Source: Ceratotherium simum simum
Taxonomy: Eukaryota; Chordata; Mammalia; Perissodactyla; Rhinocerotidae
Assembly (NCBI RefSeq): GCF_000283155.1
Contig: NW_004454266.1
Location: 3,504,948-3,568,947 of the forward strand
DNA: 64,000 bases
Direction of reading: 5' to 3'
The notes under the pieces were generated by a model. It saw nothing but the letters and a program-made list of their open reading frames with translations. It searched no databases and was not told the DNA's origin. A program made the translations under genes and the position numbers. Shown here piece by piece: positions 1 to 13,285 of this stretch. Positions within the stretch are counted from its first letter, which is position 1; every line of letters starts with the position of its first letter.

Positions 1-1650
1 AGATCACTTTTAGTTGAGGAACAGGGGATCAGTAAGATCAGACAATCCCCTTCCTTGTAGCTGCAGAGGAAGAGATCCTGTAGGGCTTCATAAAATGGAC
101 CTGATATTTCTGATGAAGGATTTTCAAAGACATCAACTTCAGAGATGGTTACTATGACCTATGACAGCAACATTTAAATTCTAAGTCTGTACTTGATTGT
201 CTTTCTTTTTAAAAATGTGTTGCCGTAGTAATAAGATGCTAATTTGCATCCCCTTTTTGCCTCAAGAACTTTATCTTTGTGATATTTCTTTGTTAAATCA
301 AAAGAAGACAACTGGTTCTTCCTACTTCTCCCATATGCATGGAGGTAAAGTAAAAAAAAAAAAATTAAAATCGGTGATTCACTAGATAGATGTCTGATTT
401 AAACAGAATTTGAGAGTCTATGCTTCATTTAAATAGACAGTCAGAAATAAGGGGCTAAAAAGAGAGAGAGAGACAAGCGGGGTTCAGGGAACAAGCGTAG
501 GCCATTTGCAGAAGGCGGTCATACTAGGCAGGGAAGAGGTGGAGCTTCAGCGTAAGATCCTTGTGGCTTCTACCTTCCTCTTTCCTTTTATTCATTTTAT
601 TCAGGAGAGCTGGGAACAATCACTAAAGAAAAGGGGGGAAATTTTGAGACAGGACCAAAAAAAGTAAGTAGAGGAGAACATAGTACAATAAGAGAAATGT
701 AACATAATTAGAAAAGAATAGGTTTATTTATCCAGATAACTACTCATCCACAATAAACAACTCCAAACACCTTTCACCATTTTTATCTCATTACTGGTGG
801 TGAGCTTAAAGAGTTTTAATTTTTTTTTTTTTTAGTTTACTTCTCTATCCATTTGCTTAACTTGCAGAAAGTAGCTCTGGAATGTCTGCTGTGTGTGTGA
901 CCGTGTGCTCTGTCCAGAGCTGTCCAGTGAGGAACAGATTCTTTTCAGTTGAGGATTTAGGAAGCTGGGGAGATCTGGGCATTGGACCTGGGCTTTGGTG
1001 GCAGGGAGGGTATACTGGACAGCTCGTCACAGGCACAGAAATCTCTGTTAATGTCTGGAGATCTCCAGCTGTGAGATTAAGAGTTTGATGAAGCTTGCAG
1101 ACATTTTTTGTTTGCACCATGTTATAAATTTTTTATTAGTTGCCCACATTGAAAGTTTAGAATATTCCTTTTTAAAATGCATATCGTCTTGAAAAATTGA
1201 AAGACTCGCTGTCCCTGGGTCTGCAGCCCCACGAGGGAACAATCAAGAGGAATTGCCTTGCACAGGCTTTGTATTCTTCAGTTCTCTGCAGTTCCCACTT
1301 AGTTTCCACGTGTTAGCTGGCATTTATCAACATCCTTGTGCTGTGGTTGTTCTTAAAGCAGTACTAAGAGAACAGGGAAATATGCTATTAAAACTGGGAA
1401 AATGATATACAGTGTTGAACATCTGTGCACTTTAAGAAAAATAGCAAAGAGCTCCTTTCTTTGTGGAGATGAGGCATGGATTCTAACATCCAGCCGTTTT
1501 TACTCTTATCTGCTGGGCCCTTGTGAGCATTTGACTTAACCTCTGGTTTAGGGAATATCACAACCATCTCTCTAGCCACAGTCTAAGTTAAATGTAGACA
1601 TTTTATGAAAGACAATTTGGAATAGAAGGTTGGGATCAAAGCATGGAAAA
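1..1650. other. intergenic, no gene recognised
   Basis: This stretch is AT-rich with short homopolymers (A-run near 350, T-run near 820). I see no histone motif and no convincing exon. The small open frames here are overlapping and lack any family signature, so I do not call them genes. Confidence 0.5.
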
Positions 1651-2032
1651 TGGCCTTAAGTTCTGAATTGTGTTCCCCCAAAATTCATGTTTGAGCCCTA
1701 ACCCCAATGTGACTGTATTTGGAAAGAGGGCATTTAAAGAGGTAATTAAGGTTAAATGAGGTCATAAGAGTGGGACCCTAATCCAATAGGACTGGTGTCC
1801 TTATAAGAAGAAGAAGCAACACCAGAGGCGCCCAAGCACAGAAAAAAGGGCATATGGGGACACAGCAGGACAGCCAGCTGTAAGCCAAGGAAAGAGGCCT
1901 CAGGGGAAACCAATCCTGCCAACACCTTGATCTTGGACTTCTGGCCTCCAGAACAGGGAGAAAATAAATTTCTGTTGTTTAAGCCACCTAATGTGTGGTA
2001 TTTTGTTGTGGCAGCCCAAGCAAACTAATACA
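1651..2032 (+). mobile_element. MLT1-like MaLR LTR
   Basis: The sequence follows the usual course of a mammalian MaLR (ERVL-related) LTR: an opening with CCCCCAAAATTCATG, a middle with CCTAATCCAATAGGACTGG and TCCTTATAAGAAG, and a closing part with GACTTCTGGCCTCCAGAAC, AATAAATTTCTGTTG and a terminal CTAATACA. It is diverged and has no internal retroviral sequence next to it, so it is an old solo LTR. Family placement is from memory of the consensus. Confidence 0.75.
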
Positions 2033-3914
2033 AGTATTTTAATAGATGTGTGCACTTGGTTAAGCAGTAGAAATTGTCATAAGAGGACTAAGAACAGAAA
2101 CATTTGGAAAGAAAAGAAAAAGTCTCCCTGCAAAGAGGGCAAGAGAATTCGACTTTGGGGAAAACACACACACACACACATGCACACACACACAAGTATT
2201 TAAGGCGGAGGGAAACTGCAAAGTGACCAAGGTTACCGAGTTTACATTGGCCTGTTTACAGTGGAAAAATTGCAACTTAGTCACATGATAATCATATGTC
2301 CTGACATATCTTCAAAGAGCAGCCTCGCAAAAATTAGGGGTATCATTGTTTTGTCAGGTGTTTAAGTTTACAGGAAACACTCAAGTGTTTATTACTTTGA
2401 GGACCATGAGGACCAGAACTAGAGAGCACATAACCCTATTATTTTTTATTTATCTTAGGGTGCAGAGTATTTTGGTTCTTGATTTTTTCGTTTGGACAGC
2501 TCTGACCAAACCACAAAACCCAACACGACTTTCTCTCTGTCTCCCTCCATCTCCTGCCCACGAGTGACTCTTGGAGAAACTGAGTTAAATCCAGCGGTCA
2601 AAGGAAGACAGGAACGGTAACTCTACCTACCTCAACTCACTGACTGTCCACAGCAAGTTGAAGTTAGGAAAGGTTTCAATTGGGTCTAGAAAACACAACG
2701 CCGTGGATCTGTGCTTCTGCTGTTTTGCCACAAGATGGCAGAAGAGGACAAATAGTCCTATCCAACCCACTCGGTAATTATCCCTTAGATGATCTCTCAA
2801 GAATGGAGGAAAAAAATCAACCTCCGAAAGAGCAAATAAGAGGAGAGGATGAGCATGATGCCGACGAGTTCAGGAACACAATGAAATTAGGGGACTGCTC
2901 TCCACCAAGTAGGGTAGCTTGTCGGTGGGCTCTGTCACCAACCCCCAAGCCTTAACGACAGGGGCGCAGGGACTGGGGAAAGAGAACCTCCTTTTAGAGA
3001 AATGAACGACAAACCTGCCTATTTTGCACCACCCGCTGACCTATTGGCACAACTTTGGGGATGTTTGTTGCCTGTGACGGGAGCAAGACTGTTCCTCCGA
3101 GATCGAGTCCACACCCACAACTTTAAGGAAAGTGACAATAAAGACAGGAAAAATTAACAGGTGACTTGAAGCCTGGTGTGGGGATGTGGTGGAGGGCTTG
3201 TTATTTTGTGTTAATGAAAAACTGGATTTACAATACTCATCATTTATTGGAGAGGGGATGATAGGGTGGCAGAGGATGTTAACACTGAGATGCAAGAAAG
3301 AATTTAGGGACTATTGAAAGATGCACGGGAGGGGGGAATTGAAGGACTTTCCCGTTTCCATCGTGCCTTGGAAGTCTTCACTCCCTGGTATTGCTAGCTA
3401 GCCCACGCTTTTGGTCAATTTTCTACCTCTGTGGTCTGCTTCTCTTTAACACTGGGTTCTTCGACTTCTTTCGCAGGACTTCTAATCGTGGACTCAACTC
3501 TCAACCTGAAAACTGCCCGCCGCCCCCCGTCGTCCGGATGAGTCCAGGCATATCTCCCACCCAACGCATTTCGATTAAACATTGGAAAACGCGACTTTCC
3601 CAAGTTGCTGGGTTCCTCATTAAACATTTTATCCTTAAGGAGCTTCCCTGACCTTTAATGTTCCCATTGCGCTGCGACATAAATCATTTCAACTCACCCT
3701 AATATCTCCGTAGGGTAGGCAGTGTTGTTAGTAACTATTCGGTGGTTTGAGGGAAATGGACAGGAAGTTAACTTCGCTCAGGATCCGAGTGCAGAACACA
3801 AAACTGTTAATTTTCAGTTCATGGGTTTTTGGCTTCAGAGCCCGGTGCCTTCCCGCAGAAAAGGCAGAAGTCATAATTGTACTTTCCGGAGACTCTCTTG
3901 GAAACTCACAACCC
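2033..3914. other. intergenic; CA microsatellite, otherwise unclassified
   Basis: Contains the CA tract at 2164-2195. The rest (2200-3914) is moderately GC-mixed unique-looking sequence. A frame at 2680-2955 (91 codons, acidic/lysine-rich middle) has no family I recognise and no supporting promoter or processing signal. Nothing else is supported. Confidence 0.4.
2164..2195. repeat. (CA)n microsatellite
   Basis: Uninterrupted CA dinucleotides broken once by TG, about 32 bp. Confidence 0.9.
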
Positions 3915-4121
3915 GATAACAGACTACCTGGCAAATTGCAGACCATGGCGGGCTTTTCAAATAGTGCTGCTGCCCAATCAGAGACGGGGGCGTTCCTTGC
4001 CTTGATAAAGTGTTACCAGATAACAGACTATCTGGCAAATTGCAGACCACGGCGGGCTTTTCAAATAGTGCTGCTGCCCAATCAGAGGCGGGGCGTTACT
4101 TGCCTTGATAAAGTGTTACCA
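3915..4121. repeat. tandem duplication of a 104-bp CCAAT/GC-box unit
   Basis: Two adjacent units, 3915-4018 and 4019-4121, are nearly identical: both open with GATAACAGACTA, carry CACGGCGGGCTTTTC (unit 1 has ATGGCGGG), then CTGCCCAATCAGAG and a GGGGCG block, and end TTGATAAAGTGTTACCA. One G is missing in unit 2. Each unit therefore has a CCAAT box and a GC-rich motif like those of the histone promoters nearby, but no histone gene lies immediately on either side. It sits about 290 bp beyond the 3' end of the H2BC17 gene. Function is unknown. Confidence 0.85.
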
Positions 4122-4364
4122 AAAGGGGAATTTTGGCTATTGTAGGAGAGAACAAGACCTGAAAGCCTCTTTTTCAAAGGGCGTCAAAGAACTAAATTGG
4201 CATGACACTGCTCCTAAATGTTTACCCAAGAATGCGTGCGGAGGACTTTTTAACATTTTACCTTGCCTTCCAGTTTTCTTCCGCTCCCAAACCAGCCCCT
4301 GACCCTTTTAAGAGAAACTAGACTACAGACGTAATGCACCAGCTATTTCTCTGAAAGTGTGGGT

Positions 4365-4380
4365 GGCTCTGAAAAGAGCC
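4365..4380 (-). terminator. histone 3' stem-loop of H2BC17
   Basis: On the minus strand this reads GGCTCTTTTCAGAGCC: a six-base-pair stem with a UUUC loop, bound by SLBP and used with U7 snRNP for cleavage without polyadenylation. It lies 28 bp beyond the stop codon. Confidence 0.97.
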
Positions 4381-4408
4381 TTTGGGTTGTGGGTAGCTGC
4401 GGGCCTGC

Positions 4409-5501
<1,093 letters not shown>

Positions 5502-5535
5502 AGTCTGAATTCATACTTAAGTCTGTAAGACCAAA

Positions 5536-5551
5536 GGCTCTTTTCAGAGCC
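5536..5551 (+). terminator. histone 3' stem-loop of H2AC17
   Basis: GGCTCTTTTCAGAGCC followed by ACCCACCA, 34 bp after the stop. A purine-rich histone downstream element candidate (GGAAGAACTGAG) follows at about 5568-5580. Confidence 0.97.
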
Positions 5552-7026
<1,475 letters not shown>

Positions 7027-7070
7027 ACTATCCTCAACTGTCTGGGCGCGTTTGCCTTCTGTCTCCCAAA

Positions 7071-7086
7071 GGCTCTTTTCAGAGCC
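7071..7086 (+). terminator. histone 3' stem-loop of H3C12
   Basis: GGCTCTTTTCAGAGCC, 44 bp after the stop; a purine-rich GAGAGTAGCTGTT downstream-element candidate follows at about 7102-7114. Confidence 0.97.
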
Positions 7087-7689
7087 ACTAACGTTCTCAC
7101 TGAGAGTAGCTGTTACATTACTGGGTTGGGTGTTTGGAATGTAAACAAGGGCGGAATTGAGGGGAAGTGGGAAGGGATAACGGGGTCTCTTCTAAGAAAA
7201 ACAGCGTCTGATTTTACTCGTGCGAAACCGGTATAAATGCGATTGCCAAGACCTACATGCTGTGTTACATTAGCTATGTAAGGAAAGGAAATTGCTTAAC
7301 GGCACCTAATCTTTAAAAGCAACAATGTTTCTGCAGTTCATCTTTAAAGGCAACAGAGTTTCCACAGTCACCCCTCGACCTTTGAATAACGCAGGTATAA
7401 GGAATTAAGAAGAAGGAATCAATCAACAGAAAAGGAACTTTGCCAATCAAGTAAAATAGGATCCATAGTAGCAGATATTGGTACCTCCCTCCCCTTATTT
7501 TGGATATGTCGAAGCAAATATTCCATAATCTATAAATCAAAATTGAGGTGAGTTTATGATGATGCAAATTTGAGGACCATATAGCCCGGGGGCCTTCCCA
7601 GGGGCCTTCCTTCTCCAAGGAAGGAAGGGCACAAAGAAGTGGGGTGTACAGAGTGGTTATATACCCTCAAAGAGCATGTGTTACATATG
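7087..7689. other. intergenic, no feature recognised
   Basis: AT-rich sequence between the H3C12 processing site and a solo LTR. I see no gene or nameable repeat. Confidence 0.4.
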
Positions 7690-7693
7690 ATTG

Positions 7694-8226
7694 TGAAGGA
7701 AGTAAAAATTGTATTAAAAATTAAAAAGTTACTACCTTAGAGACAGGCACCTCCACGCCCTAAGGATTCCTGGTATAGGGGGGAACGTTTATCGATCCTG
7801 ACTGACTCTATTCATGAAAGACCCACCCTAAACTGTTCGGGGAAGAATTGAGAACAAGAGTGCTCCCGAGGGATAAGTTTGGGAGGGTCGGGGTGGAGGG
7901 GGTCCAGATGCGGACGCGTGTGTGTAACCTGATAATGGCTTCGCGCCATAGCAATTCGCGCCATAAAATGTAACTGTTTAAATGTTTTAAATTAGCCAAT
8001 CATGTAAGACCACGCCAACCTTTTCCCGCTTTGTGCTTCCAAACCCTATATAAAAATTTGCCCTTTAAGGTCCGGGGTCGACTCCTCTGTCTCCTGCGAG
8101 AGATACGTGTCGACCCAGAGCTCCGCTTAATAAACCTCTTGCGTTTGCATCAAGCTCGGTCTTCTGTGTCTGTGGGTCCGCGCCTTCCCGAGACTGGAGT
8201 TGGGGTTTCCTTTTTGGGATCCTACA
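7694..8226 (+). mobile_element. class I (gammaretrovirus-like) endogenous retrovirus solo LTR
   Basis: A 533-bp element begins TG and ends CA and is flanked by the 4-bp direct repeat ATTG (7690-7693 and 8227-8230), as class I ERVs make. The ends form a short imperfect inverted repeat (TGAAGG / TGTAGG). Inside are CCAAT at 7996-8000, TATATAAAA at 8047-8055, AATAAA at 8129-8134 and a U5-like stretch with TCTTCTGTGTCTGTGGG. No internal retroviral sequence is present, so it is a solo LTR left by recombination. Intact signals and a perfect target duplication suggest it is younger than the MaLR LTRs here. The exact 5' end is my inference from the target repeat. Confidence 0.75.
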
Positions 8227-8230
8227 ATTG

Positions 8231-10109
8231 CAATGTCCCTTTTACAATAGTCACAAGATTGCCCTGCAAGCACAGCGACTGATGGGCTCAGCAGGTAACA
8301 GGTCTGTTGTCTCAAGTTGGGTGGTCACAGGATGAGTGCAGCAATCGAATCCTAGCCTAGGGAGAAATGCTTATCCTTAAGGAAAGGCCAGTGTGGGGGA
8401 AGTTGCATCCTTATCTTAAGGGCATTTGTTCTTGTCTTTGGGACATATTAATTGCTTAAAGCAGATATACAATGCATGTTCAAAGGCCACAGGCTCTTTT
8501 GGAAAAACAAGGTCAGGCAGAATTAGTTTTACACTAAATGTCTTCCTCATATGCTCCAATATATCCTATTGCTTGCCATTTATTTATCAGATATAAACAA
8601 TTTGGGAACAGAGTTTTGGTTAAGTTCTCTCTGATGTACCCACAACACATCGAAGAGCACTTTGCACATTGTAATTGTTCCATAAAAGTTGACTAATTTG
8701 AACTGTACAGGTTCTCAGGAGGTGTCGAGCCCGTCTAGGTTAAGTAAATCAGGTACTGTTGGTTTTTTTGTCTAGGATCTAGCAATGGTGGGCAGACCTC
8801 AGATTTTCTTAATAATAATTTCTTTTATACAACTCCAATAAGAACAAAAAATTGGAATTTGGCTGACACTGTTTACCAAGAAAACGGGCTGGTGTTCAGA
8901 CTGAGCATTATTGTTCTCGTGATAAGTGAGTTTCTCATTGTTTAGCAGTAACACCTGGTAAGCCTATAGGCTAGAGCTATGTAATGTTTCCTCTCCTTCA
9001 AACCCATTTTAAGACTGTGATGTTGTGCAATTAGCAAATTAGCCCTTTGGTTTTTATTTGCCAGCTTCCAGGAGCCTGGTAATGCAGACATGTGCTGGAG
9101 GAGCAATCCACAGGCACCATGCCATCAACATCTGGAGGCCAATCATCTGACATTGTGGTGACTTCCCTGAGGTAGAAGGCACAGGGGGACCATTTGAGGC
9201 AGTAATACCACCTACCCCACCTGAGAGCTTCCTATGACTCATTACCCCTTACATGACAAAACTCACATGTATGAAACACTACCTCCAGGAGAGTATTCCC
9301 CCCAACTCTGTGTGAACCTGTTTTAAAAGTCAAATTTTGCCCCATTTTCTCTCCCTTATAGAATGTACATGTCATAAGGCTAAAGATTTTTTCATTCTGT
9401 TTGCTCTTGTGTCTCTAGAATAGAAAAAGCCTGGCACATGGTGATGCTCACCAAATTCTAGTTGAATGAATGCATTGCTAATTTGCTATCTTTTAGACAC
9501 AAGGTAGCTCCCACTCAGCCTCAGGTAGTCACTAAACATTTCCCCCTCCTGCATTAGAAATTTCATCCCAGTTGCTTTTTGTCACCTCTATTTTGATTCC
9601 TATAGTGAGTAGATAAAATACTAACAACAATTATGTAGGAAACTTTACAGTTTCCAAAGTATTTTCCCATGTCTTTTTGCTTGTGAACCTGACAATAGCT
9701 CTTTGGGTTTAGACAGGGTATCTATTACTCCCTCACTGGCTCTAGAAAAGTTTTTCTTTGCCAAAGTTGTCCAAGTATTGGGGGACAAAGCTGATAGATC
9801 TCAGTTTGGGATTCTTTCAACAAACCCTAGAAGGGAAGGACATCTGGATAAGCCTCCAATGGCTGTAGGACAACAAAGAAGGAGAATTAGTTTTTTAAAA
9901 AAAAAACAAAGCTGGGCAGAAAGGCGTGTTGTCCTTTAAGTGGATAGGCAGAAGCTAGAGTTGTTGTCTTCCAACTCCTCAGCAAGGACGTCTGCTGGGA
10001 TTTGGAAGTCTTTTGAGATCTGAACTTCAGAAGATCAGATCTCAGAAGTGCACTATGGATCAGTAAGGATATGTTCTGTTCAAAGCCTAAGTTTGGGCAT
10101 AGAAAAGGT
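8231..10109. other. intergenic, mostly unclassified
   Basis: No gene seen. A fragment at about 9385-9475 (AAGCCTGGCACATGG, ending TTGAATGAATGC) resembles the 3' end of an L2 LINE. Homopolymer A occurs at about 9896-9908. Confidence 0.4.
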
Positions 10110-10625
10110 AATTTTTGGAAATGTTCAAAAAATCTTTGACAATCTTCCCTTCAAAAAAATGGAGCCTAATTCCTCTCCCCTTGAGAGTGGGCTGGATTTA
10201 GAGACTGGCTTCTAGTGAACAGAATGAAGCAAATGTCAGGAAGCCAAAGTGATGGTGAGCTGCTTTGGAGACTAGGTCATAAAAGGTACTATGCTTGCTG
10301 CTTGCTCTCTCTCCCTTGCTCCGGGAGACCCCAGTTGCCATGTTGGGAGGACACTCAGGCAGCCCATGTGGATAGGCCTGAATGATGAGAAACTGATGTC
10401 TTCTCCAACAAACGCTGAGGAACTAACAACAGCCATGTAAATCAAACCTCAGGGGACTACAGCTCCTGCTGTCAGCTTGACTTCACTTCTTGAGAGACCC
10501 TAAACCAGAACTACCCAGCTAAACCACTCTCTGATTCCTGATCTTCAGAAACTGTGTGAGATAATGTTTGTTGTTTTAAGCTTCTAAGTTATTGGGTAAT
10601 TCACACAACAATAAATAACTGAGGC
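10110..10625 (+). mobile_element. MLT1-like MaLR LTR (second type)
   Basis: Recognisable parts are CCTTGAGAGTGGGCTGGATTT, TGACTGGCTTCTAG-like sequence, CAAAGTGATGG, GAGAGACCCTAAACCAG, CCCAGCTAAACCAC, CAGAAACTGTGTGAGATAAT and TGTTGTTTTAAGC near the 3' end. Order and orientation match an old MLT1-class LTR as I remember it. Diverged and without internal sequence. Confidence 0.65.
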
Positions 10626-12279
10626 AATAGAAAAAATAAGACAAGTTTGGAGTCATTGGATAGACTCCACTAGTCTAGATGAGATGACCACATCCCACAG
10701 CACTACACCTCACCACAGGGAAGTCTGGGCTTGCAGGAACTTGCTTGCCTTAGTCATTGTCCAGTAATCAGCAGGATTTTCTTTTGCTGCTATCCAGAGA
10801 GGTTGAGACCAGCTTAGTGCTGCTAAGGATTTAGAAAGAGGATGAAATCTATTGACTGTTCAGATAGGGCTCGTTTGCAGGTATGCACCTGGTATGGTCA
10901 CTTCTGGCTATCAACTTTGGAGTGAGGAAAAAAAACTCACTTTTTTTGTTTCAGTTCACCTAGCAATGAGTAAGAAAAGGAATCAAATTCCATGTGACCA
11001 GACATTGACTTGCAAATCAGTATTGAATTTTTTTAAAAAAATTTACCATTTCCCAGCAGAATAGCCAACAATTCATATTTGTATGCCCTTTACTTTATAA
11101 AGGTCTTTTACATTTATTGTCAAATTTGACTAAAAAAGAAAATTGTGAGGTAGGTTGGAACTGGAAAACCTAATTAGGGCCCAGCTATTTCACAAAGAGA
11201 AATTCTTGGCATGGGAAGTTTGGTGTTAATGTAGGCAGGGCTAGAGACTGGAGCTGACTCCCTGCTCTATCTTAGTAGCCCTCTCTTCTTTATGGAAAAC
11301 TTCTACCTGTCAGAGGTACCATTTCTAATGGTCAGATATACTTGGTAAATAAACCATTACAAATCATTATTCTGTGACTCTCCTTTTTCCAGACCCCACA
11401 CCAATATAGACCAACAATCAATTAGATTACAGGTTATTTTAGATGCCATTTTCCTTAACTATGAAATGAATACTTTATTTCCTCAACAGATTGCTTTAAA
11501 GGTTAAGTGCGGTAATATATGAAGGTATCTAGGAGAGTACCCCAGAGACCATATCAGGTACACAATAAATGGTCGTTGAACGTAATTTCATCTCAGAATC
11601 TTAGTTTGGTGCCTTCTGTAGAATTGGGAAAATACAATCAAGTCCTCTGATAAGATTAGATTGTCATTGGTTGACATTTGGGAAATAATCCAATTTAATC
11701 AGTAACACATCAGCAAGTCATTTTAGTGATGTGACTTCTGCTAATGGCCAATCTTGTTTCTTTGAAGATTTCTCTTAGTTTCTGTCTCACAAGGTGAAAT
11801 TTCTCTCTCTTGTCTTCAAATTCTGGACACTATTTGGAGCACAGGAACAATCTCTGCTTAGGAAGCAGGAAAGATGTTGAAACAATTAGATGAGAGCAAA
11901 TGCTTTCAGAACTGCTCTGCCCTCAACACCTCTCCAGAAAGCTTGAAGCCCTGAGAGGATATGTAACAGAAGAACAAGCAAAGTCACCAAGAATTCATTA
12001 TAAATGAAGCTTAGGGGGATATTCACTCTGTAATTGGATCTGCCGCCAAAAGTCTTTCCCACTGATGTGGTTCTCATTGTGAAAGAGGTTCTGAAATGTA
12101 AAAAGAAATGGATATTTCATATATCTCTGCCAACATGTATGTAAAGTTTCTGATATGGACAAGATTAGAAATAGTGTACTTCTTGAGATAGAAACTGGTA
12201 GAAGCTACATTAGATTTTTCACCTACATAACTGGCCTGACACGGTATATAGGAATGAGAGGTCTGTGTAAGAAAATATG
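10626..12279. other. intergenic, no feature recognised
   Basis: AT-rich. The part around 11510-11590 (GGTACACAATAAATGGTCG) may be a MIR or L2 remnant, too diverged to claim. Confidence 0.35.
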
Positions 12280-12740
12280 CCTTGAGTATATTTATCTCCT
12301 ATCTTGAAGAAAAAATCTCAGTTTTTAAATGAAGACACTTGAATGGCTAATAATCATAAGAAAAAAATTTAACTTCACTTATAATCAGGTAAATGCAAAG
12401 TAAAACAACAATGAAATATTGCTTAACACCCATCAGATTGGCAAAATCAGAAAGCTGGGTATAACCAAGTGTTGGGATGGGAGGTGGAGGAACTCTCACA
12501 TGGTGGTTTACTGATGGTGGTTTTGCACAAGACATTTTGGAGAACTGGCTAACTTATTTAGTAAAATTGGGTGTGCCCAGGCCATGCCCCAAGGAACTCT
12601 GCTACAGAGCCATAAGAGGACAAATGAATATTCGTCAAAGTACTATTTGTGCTAGCAGGAAGGTAGAGATAATTCAAGGGAATGAATAAGTAAAATATAG
12701 TGGATGCATAATAAGAAATACTCTCTTTCTTCTGAGGTCA
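12280..12740 (+). mobile_element. L1 LINE fragment, 3' part of ORF2
   Basis: The run CTTGAATGGCTAATAATCATAAG, GGTAAATGCAAAGTAAAACAACAATGA, AACACCCATCAGATTGGC and AACTCTCACATGG follows the well-known terminal part of mammalian L1 ORF2. Reading frame is broken and the copy is diverged and 5' truncated. Confidence 0.7.
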
Positions 12741-12929
12741 AGAAACAAGTAAAAGGCAAAAACAAGAACTGAACCCAAGGCTCAGTCAACCTTGCTACTG
12801 TCATCCAGTTCATACCTGAGCACACCTGTGCAGGATCGCCAACAGAATTTTCTTGCTCTACTTCCACATAACCTGGAATAGGCATCTAATCTGAGTACTT
12901 TTTAAAGAACGGGATTTACAGAACACTGG

Positions 12930-13285
12930 TGGCTTAGTCCACTTAGGCTGCTATAACAGAATACCATAGACTCGGTGGCTTATAAACAACAGAAATTTAT
13001 TTCTCCCAGTTCTGGAGGCTGGCAAGTCCAGGATCAAGGCACTGTAGATTTGGTTTCTCCTGAGAGCCCACTTCCTGGTTCACAGGCAGCCATCTTCTTC
13101 TCGCTGTGTCCTCAGATGGTGGAAGAGAGGATGGATCACTGGCGTGGCTCTTACAGAGGCACTAATCCCATTCATGAAGGCTCCATGCTTAAGACCTAAG
13201 CACCCCCCACCTCCAAATGCTATCACATTAGGGATTAGGTTTCAACATATGAATTTTGGGTAACACAAACATTTCATCTATAGCA
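12930..13285 (-). mobile_element. MaLR-type LTR
   Basis: On the plus strand it begins TTAGTCCACTTAGGCTGC and contains CTATAACAGAATACCATAGAC, AACAACAGAAATTTATTT, CAGTTCTGGAGGCTGGCAAG and CTAATCCCATTCATGA. This is the reverse of the common MaLR-related LTR layout. Subfamily not assigned. Confidence 0.65.

Noticed and set aside
2680..2955. 91-codon frame with an acidic middle part
   Set aside because: No recognised family, no start context or processing signal, and it lies beside decayed repeats.
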